From Prevotella sp. P5-50 (lineage in GTDB: Bacteria; Bacteroidota; Bacteroidia; Bacteroidales; Bacteroidaceae): DNA of 64,000 nucleotides. Under the pieces are notes generated by a model. It was not told the origin of the DNA, did not search any database, and saw nothing but the letters and a program-made list of their open reading frames with translations. Within the stretch, counting starts at the first letter, position 1. Each line of letters opens with the position of its first letter. The stretch is from assembly GCF_002251295.1 (NCBI RefSeq), contig NZ_NPJA01000024.1, forward strand, positions 26,444 to 90,443. Reading direction: 5' to 3'. A program made the translations under genes and the position numbers. This document shows positions 63,995 through 64,000 of this stretch, piece after piece.

Positions 63995-64000
63995 CAGCTG

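Overview
The window looks like chromosomal DNA of a Bacteroidales bacterium close to Prevotella/Segatella. The evidence is the set of Bacteroidetes-restricted families (DUF4421, DUF4491, DUF5675, VirE-N/DUF3987, HU-HIG, smalltalk, GH97, BtuG-like propeller) and the repeated use of the Bacteroidetes -7 element TAnnTTTG upstream of genes. Assignments come from reading the sequence and recalled family knowledge; no database search was run.

Layout. 1-7.4 kb (minus strand) is a cobalamin locus: an ABC substrate-binding lipoprotein cut by the window edge, a BtuG-like propeller and BtuB behind a cobalamin riboswitch, then cobQ, cbiB and a WecB-like epimerase with altered catalytic motifs. 7.5-10.2 kb (plus) holds a flavin reductase, an AraC regulator, a formate/nitrite-family channel and a small lipoprotein. 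10.2-21.2 kb is an accessory island: DUF5675, a VirE-N/DUF3987 primase-helicase-like protein, an OB-fold-like protein, a long operon with an EcoRII-type restriction-modification pair and three unrecognised proteins, a large nested palindrome, and an HU-like protein followed by two tiny membrane proteins including smalltalk.

21.4-54.7 kb is mostly core: GH97, pheT-yebC-TSCPD, an FAD oxidoreductase to Gfo/Idh/MocA run, a membrane protein, hisB (detached from hisGDC by 11 kb and sitting beside REP-like repeats), a phosphodiesterase, thrS, a divergent NAD-dependent DNA ligase, DUF4491, a UvrD-type helicase, galE, an MltF-like transglycosylase, hisG-hisD-hisC, an MFS transporter, an NhaC antiporter, YjbQ, GH2 and a rhodanese.

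54.7-64 kb is repeat-rich and accessory: an orphan promoter plus terminator pair that may be a small RNA, two families of hairpin-bearing interspersed repeats, an AbiE toxin-antitoxin cassette bracketed by about 220-bp direct repeats with a frameshifted passenger gene, an acyltransferase, YbjQ, and a divergent pair of an outer-membrane barrel and a LytTR regulator whose shared intergenic region carries 21-bp-spaced direct repeats typical of LytTR operators.

The least explained material is the operon at 14193-16476 downstream of the EcoRII genes, the palindrome at 19782-19901, the candidate small RNA at 54930-55008 and the hairpin repeat families.
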